Assembly (NCBI RefSeq): GCF_001570485.1
Contig: NZ_BCTA01000093.1
Span: forward strand, 186,001-250,000
From: Mycolicibacterium novocastrense
GTDB taxonomy: Bacteria > Actinomycetota > Actinomycetes > Mycobacteriales > Mycobacteriaceae
Length of the DNA stretch: 64,000 nucleotides
Direction: 5' to 3'
Below, in pieces: positions 62,627-64,000 of this stretch. The position numbers were made by a program, and so were the translations under genes. Under the pieces are notes generated by a model. It was not told the DNA's origin, did not search any database, and saw nothing but the letters and a program-made list of their open reading frames with translations. How positions within the stretch are numbered: the stretch's first letter is position 1; every line of letters begins with the position of its first letter.

Positions 62627-64000
62627 TCAACCGGCCGAGGTGACCGGTTGGATCGGCAACCAGCGCAGCGCCGCCGGTGCGTGGGCCGGAACGACCGGGT
62701 TCTGCGGCGCAACCGGTTCCAACCGACGGTACGGCTGCCCCTGCTCCGGTCGCAGGTCCTGCTCCCCCTTGTTCGGCCACAGCGACGCCGCGCGCTCGGC
62801 CTGGGCGGTGATCGAAAGTGACGGATTGACACCGAGATTCGCCGAGATCGACGCACCGTCGTGCACCGAGAGCGTCGGATAGCCGTACACCCGGTGATAC
62901 GGGTCGATGACGCCGTGCTGCGGATCGTCGCCGATGGCGGCGCCGCCGAGGAAGTGCGCGGTGAGGGGGATGTTGAACAACTCGCCCCAGGTGCCGCCCG
63001 CGACGCCGTCGATCTTCTCGGCGATTCGGCGGGTGACCCGATTGCCGACCGGGATCCACGTGGGATTGGGCGCCCCGTGGCCCTGCTTGCTCAGATAGCG
63101 CCTGATCCCCAGTTTGTTCCTTTTGGTGAACGTGGTGATCGAATTGTCGAGGTGCTGCATGACCAGAGCGATCAACGTGCGCTCGCTCCACCGCCGGACG
63201 TTGAGCAGCCGAAGCGTGCCGCGAGGGTCCTTGCGCGCGTTGATGAACAGCTGCTTCCACCGCGGCGTGTCCGAGCCTTCAGGGCCGTCGCCGTCGGTCA
63301 TCAGCGTCTGCAACAGGCCCATGGCGTTGGAGCCCTTGCCGTAGCGCACGGGCTCGATGTGGGTGTCCGAGGTGGGGTGGAACGACGAGGTGATCGCCAC
63401 GCCGTGTGTCAGGTTGAGGTCGTCGGACACCTCGAAACGTCCAGCGCCGACGATGGATTCGGAGTTGGTGCGGGTCAGCACGCCGAGCTTGTCGGACAGC
63501 TTGGGCAGCTTGCCCTTGTCACGCATCTTGAACAGTAGCCGCTGCGTGCCCCAGGTGCCGGCCGCCAGCACGACGTGCGATGCGGTGAAGGTGCGTTTCT
63601 GCTTGCGGACCCAGCGACCGGTCCGGACGGTGTGCACATTCCACAGCCCGTCGGGGCGCTGCTCGAAACCGGTGACCGTGGTCATCGGGTGAATCTCTGT
63701 CCCGAACTTCTCGGCCAGGTAGAGATAGTTCTTGACCAGCGTGTTCTTCGCGTTGTGCCGGCAGCCGGTCATACATTCGCCCACCTCGATGCATCCCCTG
63801 CGCGCGGGCCCGGCACCGCCGAAGTACGGATCGGGCACGGTTTCGCCGGGCGCCTTGGTGCCGTCGGGGCCGAAGAAGACGCCCACCGGCGTCGGCACGA
63901 ACGTATCGCCGACGCCCATCTCCTCGGCGACCTGCTTGACGACGCGGTCGGCGTCGGTGAACGTCGGGTTGGTGACGACGCCGAGCATGCGCTGCGCCTG
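62627..64000 (-). CDS. choD: Cholesterol oxidase ChoD / GMC oxidoreductase (N-terminus beyond window)
   Basis: 457 C-terminal residues are visible; the frame is open to base 64000, so the FAD-binding GxGxxG is outside. Motifs include GCIEVGECMTGCRHNAKNTLVKNYLY, FTASHVVLAAGTWGTQRLL and the C-terminal VYGYPTLSVHDGASISANLGVNPSLSITAQAERAA. The visible part matches the GMC/cholesterol oxidase family, as at Rv3409c. ChoD is linked to virulence, although its role in sterol oxidation is debated. Confidence 0.88.
   Translation of the reverse strand, partial: QAQRMLGVVTNPTFTDADRVVKQVAEEMGVGDTFVPTPVGVFFGPDGTKAPGETVPDPYFGGAGPARRGCIEVGECMTGCRHNAKNTLVKNYLYLAEKFGTEIHPMTTVTGFEQRPDGLWNVHTVRTGRWVRKQKRTFTASHVVLAAGTWGTQRLLFKMRDKGKLPKLSDKLGVLTRTNSESIVGAGRFEVSDDLNLTHGVAITSSFHPTSDTHIEPVRYGKGSNAMGLLQTLMTDGDGPEGSDTPRWKQLFINARKDPRGTLRLLNVRRWSERTLIALVMQHLDNSITTFTKRNKLGIRRYLSKQGHGAPNPTWIPVGNRVTRRIAEKIDGVAGGTWGELFNIPLTAHFLGGAAIGDDPQHGVIDPYHRVYGYPTLSVHDGASISANLGVNPSLSITAQAERAASLWPNKGEQDLRPEQGQPYRRLEPVAPQNPVVPAHAPAALRWLPIQPVTSAG

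Overview
This window is high-GC, gene-dense DNA from a mycobacterium, most likely a rapid grower of the Mycolicibacterium type. The evidence is lineage-marker genes in nearly the order recalled for M. tuberculosis Rv3328c to Rv3409c: sigJ, the Rv3329 aminotransferase, dacB1, trpS, metC-metX, folD, the mfpA-E conservon, dnaE2, htdY/acrA1, iunH, imuA'-imuB, guaA, the Rv3400/Rv3401 pair and choD. Gene order was compared from memory, not by search. No tRNA, rRNA, CRISPR array or insertion sequence was seen. The only stretch over 300 bases without a gene is 18184-18595, which holds the metC leader and its SAM-IV riboswitch.

Layout. 1-4.9 kb: a truncated cyclase/ATPase, an AhpD-like protein behind a textbook ECF41 promoter, the convergent ECF41 sigma factor SigJ, an exported protein, and a PrsW-type membrane protease split by an apparent one-base frameshift. 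4.9-9.5 kb: a divergent aldehyde dehydrogenase / Lrp regulator / aminotransferase module that looks like amine catabolism, then a SMP-30-type protein. 9.5-18.2 kb: dacB1, a nitronate monooxygenase, a guanidinium exporter behind a guanidine-III riboswitch, the xthA-trpS-yihY operon, a hydrolase and a monomeric isocitrate dehydrogenase. 18.2-24.7 kb: the SAM-IV-controlled metC-metX-methyltransferase operon, folD with a DUF3017 gene, and an old-yellow-enzyme relative. 24.8-29.2 kb: an Rv1747-like FHA-ABC transporter and an nsrR-hmp nitric oxide defence operon with a visible NsrR-type operator.

29.2-40.6 kb: the mfpEDCBA conservon (histidine kinase, roadblock protein, DUF742 protein, GTPase and the DNA-mimic pentapeptide protein), small enzymes, an MFS transporter and SOS-controlled dnaE2. 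40.7-51.1 kb: a 13E12-type DUF222/HNH protein facing dnaE2 across a LexA box, a hydrolase-cyclase fusion, a universal stress protein, htdY and acrA1 (lipid metabolism), iunH, and the imuA'-imuB operon behind a perfect LexA box. Together dnaE2, imuA' and imuB encode the mycobacterial mutasome.

51.1-56.3 kb: a compact five-gene accessory operon (HSL-type esterase, SDR, ferritin-like diiron protein, Baeyer-Villiger-type monooxygenase, MerR regulator) preceded by a palindrome next to a TTGACA box. It is the best candidate here for a little-described pathway. 56.3-64 kb: guaA, a DUF2752/CD225 membrane pair, a HAD phosphoglucomutase plus GH65 phosphorylase operon, a PhoU/PhoY regulator, and choD running off the end of the window.
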